The notes beneath the pieces were generated by a model. That model saw only the letters and a program-made list of their open reading frames with translations. It had not been told where the DNA came from and made no database searches. Shown here one piece after another: positions 23,394 to 24,669 of a stretch of DNA of 24,669 nt. This DNA comes from CAYZYO01 sp964482585. GTDB taxonomy: Bacteria > Bacillota > Syntrophomonadia > Syntrophomonadales > Syntrophomonadaceae. The stretch lies in NCBI GenBank assembly GCA_964482585.1, contig CAYZYO010000021.1, positions 1 through 24,669 on the forward strand, written 5' to 3'. The position numbers were made by a program, and so were the translations under genes. Position 1 is the stretch's first letter. Each line of letters starts with the position of its first letter.

Positions 23394-23533
23394 CCTTGTC
23401 ATATCGCTGAGTCCTCAGTTGATAACTGGGGAGCGGGGGACCCAAATTTATTGGGGTGAATCTGGATTTTACCAGTAGGGTTATTCCTGGCCCGAATCCG
23501 TCAGCTAACCTCGTAAGCGTAAGGGAGACCAGG
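23394..23533 (+). ncRNA. c-di-AMP riboswitch (ydaO/yuaA class)
   Basis: Nearly all conserved segments of the ydaO/yuaA RNA are present in order: ATCGCTGAGTCCTC, GGAGCGGGGGACCCA, TTGGGGTGAATC, TAGGGTTATTCCT, GCCCGAATCCGTCAGCTAACC, TCGTAAGCGT and GGGAGACC. The closing stem pairs CCTTGTC (23394-23400) with GACCAGG (23527-23533) with one mismatch. This class binds cyclic di-AMP and typically turns expression off. It usually controls cell-wall hydrolases, potassium transport and osmoprotectant genes. Here it leads the ectoine genes in the same direction, 256 bp before ectA. Confidence 0.96.
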
Positions 23534-23546
23534 TTGGACTATTCGA

Positions 23547-23576
23547 CCAAAGGCTTCTCTTTGGTTCTTTCATTTC
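23547..23576 (+). terminator. Candidate expression-platform terminator of the c-di-AMP riboswitch
   Basis: CCAAAG (23547-23552) pairs with CTTTGG (23559-23564), followed by TTCTTTCATTTC. The stem is short and the tail only U-rich. The GGTTGG that ends the aptamer's 3' side (23532-23537) can instead pair with CCAA at 23547, a plausible antiterminator. This fits ligand-induced termination but is weak by sequence alone. Between it and ectA (23577-23788) nothing else firm was seen. Confidence 0.5.
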
Positions 23577-23788
23577 AGAGAAAAGCAACCTCATCCCATT
23601 AATATCTTCACCTGTAATACCAGGTATTTTAACTATGCTTTCGTACTGACCACACCAAAAAAAATAATGTGAAAAGTTGGTCTCTTGAATATCTCCAAGG
23701 TTTTAAACTGTAATTATTTTATCTTAATGCAGCCTAGCTGTTTGCGTTCCAAAATAATAAATGGGAGTGATCATTTATTGATAATAAC

Positions 23789-24280
23789 TTGAGTACTCAG
23801 CAGTTTTATCTACGGGTGCCAGTTGAAGAAGATGGTATAGGTATTTGGGAGTTAGTCAAAAGCACTAAAGTTCTAGATCTTAATTCACCATACTCTTATC
23901 TCATGCTGTGCAAGTATTTCAGCGATACCTGTGTAGTAACAGAGATGGATAACAAAATTGTTGGTTTTATTTCAGGATTTCGTTCGCCTGCTGATCCCAC
24001 AGTACTTTTTATATGGCAGGTGGCAGTAGACAAAAGCACCCTTCGCCGTGGGCTGGGACTTACAATGTTGAAACATCTGGTAAAAAGAAACTCCAATAAC
24101 CCGGTTCATTATCTGGAGATAACCGTCAATCCCTCTAATGAAGCTGCTTATAAACTGTACCGGAAATTGGCGTTAGAGTTAGATACATCTATTGAAGAAA
24201 TTGAGTGTTTTCCATCACACTTGTTTCCAGGTGGGCAGCATGAAAAAGAAATTTTGCTGCGTATAGGCCCACTACAATAG
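23789..24280 (+). CDS. ectA: L-2,4-diaminobutyrate N-acetyltransferase (ectoine synthesis)
   Basis: EctA acetylates L-2,4-diaminobutyrate with acetyl-CoA to N-gamma-acetyl-diaminobutyrate, the second step of ectoine synthesis. The 163-residue GNAT protein carries typical EctA strings: LDLNSPYSYLMLCKYFSDTCVV (29-50), FIWQVAVD (74-81), the acetyl-CoA loop LRRGLG (85-90) and LEITVNPSNEAA (109-120). The C-terminal FPGGQHEKEILLRIGPL also fits, so it is complete. The start is uncertain. TTG 23789 has its only ribosome binding site (GGGAGTGATC, 23763-23772) too far away. In-frame ATT 23777 is better spaced but is a rare start. A tiny frame TTG-ATA-ATA-ACT-TGA (23778-23792) overlaps TTG 23789 and could couple translation. 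ectB follows after 49 bases. Confidence 0.95.
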   Translation: MSTQQFYLRVPVEEDGIGIWELVKSTKVLDLNSPYSYLMLCKYFSDTCVVTEMDNKIVGFISGFRSPADPTVLFIWQVAVDKSTLRRGLGLTMLKHLVKRNSNNPVHYLEITVNPSNEAAYKLYRKLALELDTSIEEIECFPSHLFPGGQHEKEILLRIGPLQ

Positions 24281-24329
24281 TTATATTTTAAAGATAATTT
24301 TATTTGCTTATATTAATAAGGAGGTTCAT

Positions 24330-24669
24330 ATGAACAACAGTTTAACCGTTTTTAATAAATTAGAATCCGAAGTTCGTAGTTATTGCCGCAGTTTCCCAAC
24401 TGTTTTTACCTGGGCTAAAGGTTCTAAATTAGAAGATATCAATGGAAATGAATATATTGATTTTTTTTCCGGAGCAGGAGCTTTAAATTACGGGCACAAT
24501 CATCCTAAAATGAAAAATAAACTGGTAGAATACATTGCTTCTGACAATATTGTTCACGGCCTGGATATGGCAACCCAGGCAAAAAAGGATTTTCTCCTGA
24601 AATTTAGAGAAGTTATTCTTACACCGCGAAAAATGAATTATAAAATCATGTTCCCGGGTCCTACCGGAA
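24330..24669 (+). CDS. ectB: Diaminobutyrate--2-oxoglutarate transaminase, 5' part (ectoine synthesis)
   Basis: The gene is cut by the window end; 113 codons are visible. EctB is a PLP-dependent class III aminotransferase that makes L-2,4-diaminobutyrate from aspartate semialdehyde, the substrate of EctA. The visible part reads as in EctB proteins: LESEVRSYCRSFPTVF (11-26), INGNEYIDFFSGAGALNYGHNHP (38-60) and IVHGLDMATQAK (74-85). FPGPTG at the end is the start of the phosphate-binding region. The catalytic lysine lies outside the window. The start ATG 24330 has AAGGAGG five bases upstream, the strongest site in the operon. ectC would be expected next. The whole operon lies behind the c-di-AMP riboswitch. 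Confidence 0.95.
   Translation, partial: MNNSLTVFNKLESEVRSYCRSFPTVFTWAKGSKLEDINGNEYIDFFSGAGALNYGHNHPKMKNKLVEYIASDNIVHGLDMATQAKKDFLLKFREVILTPRKMNYKIMFPGPTG

Noticed and set aside
1..24669. CRISPR arrays, tRNA or rRNA genes, phage or intact insertion sequences
   Set aside because: No regularly spaced repeats, cloverleaf sequences, rRNA stretches or transposase/integrase motifs were seen on either strand.

Overview
The window looks like low-GC Bacillota, most likely an anaerobic clostridium from a saline or alkaline habitat. The pointers are AT-rich intergenic DNA, strong GGAGG-type ribosome binding sites with several GTG/TTG starts, Firmicutes-type riboswitches, an anaerobic-style acyl-CoA dehydrogenase with its electron-transfer flavoprotein (ETF), tungstate/molybdate uptake and an ectoine operon. 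A run of exactly 100 N (9471-9570) marks a scaffolded draft assembly. Taxonomy is inferred; no rRNA or marker gene other than topB and map is present.

Left part (1-4900): on the minus strand a DegV-family lipid-binding protein, a methionine aminopeptidase with an N-terminal SEC-C zinc motif, and a short-chain dehydrogenase that resembles the EF-P 5-aminopentanone reductase (YmfI) group. After about 1.1 kb without a convincing gene, which holds an orphan terminator-like leader, comes a plus-strand acetate transporter of the GPR1/FUN34/SatP family.

Middle (4900-13500): a minus-strand WtpABC-type tungstate/molybdate ABC transporter is preceded by a structured leader that I read as a Moco/Tuco riboswitch followed by an intrinsic terminator. 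Next is a LysE-type exporter. Two copies of a dispersed repeat of about 320 bp bracket this block, and the N gap lies inside the second copy. Beyond it are a FixB-like EtfA, a FixA-like EtfB, an acyl-CoA dehydrogenase with a consensus sigma-A promoter, and a MarR regulator with a palindrome over its promoter.

Right part (13600-24669): a small cupin, a MOT1-family molybdate transporter (a second Mo/W uptake system), topoisomerase III, and an alpha/beta hydrolase. Then come two tandem paralogous membrane proteins, each with a secreted alkaline-phosphatase-like domain fused to a multi-pass membrane domain. I cannot assign them a described function, and they are the best candidate here for something undescribed. 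The window ends with ectA and the start of ectB behind a very clear c-di-AMP (ydaO/yuaA) riboswitch, which ties compatible-solute synthesis to the turgor second messenger.

No tRNA, rRNA, CRISPR array, intact transposase, integrase or phage gene was seen.
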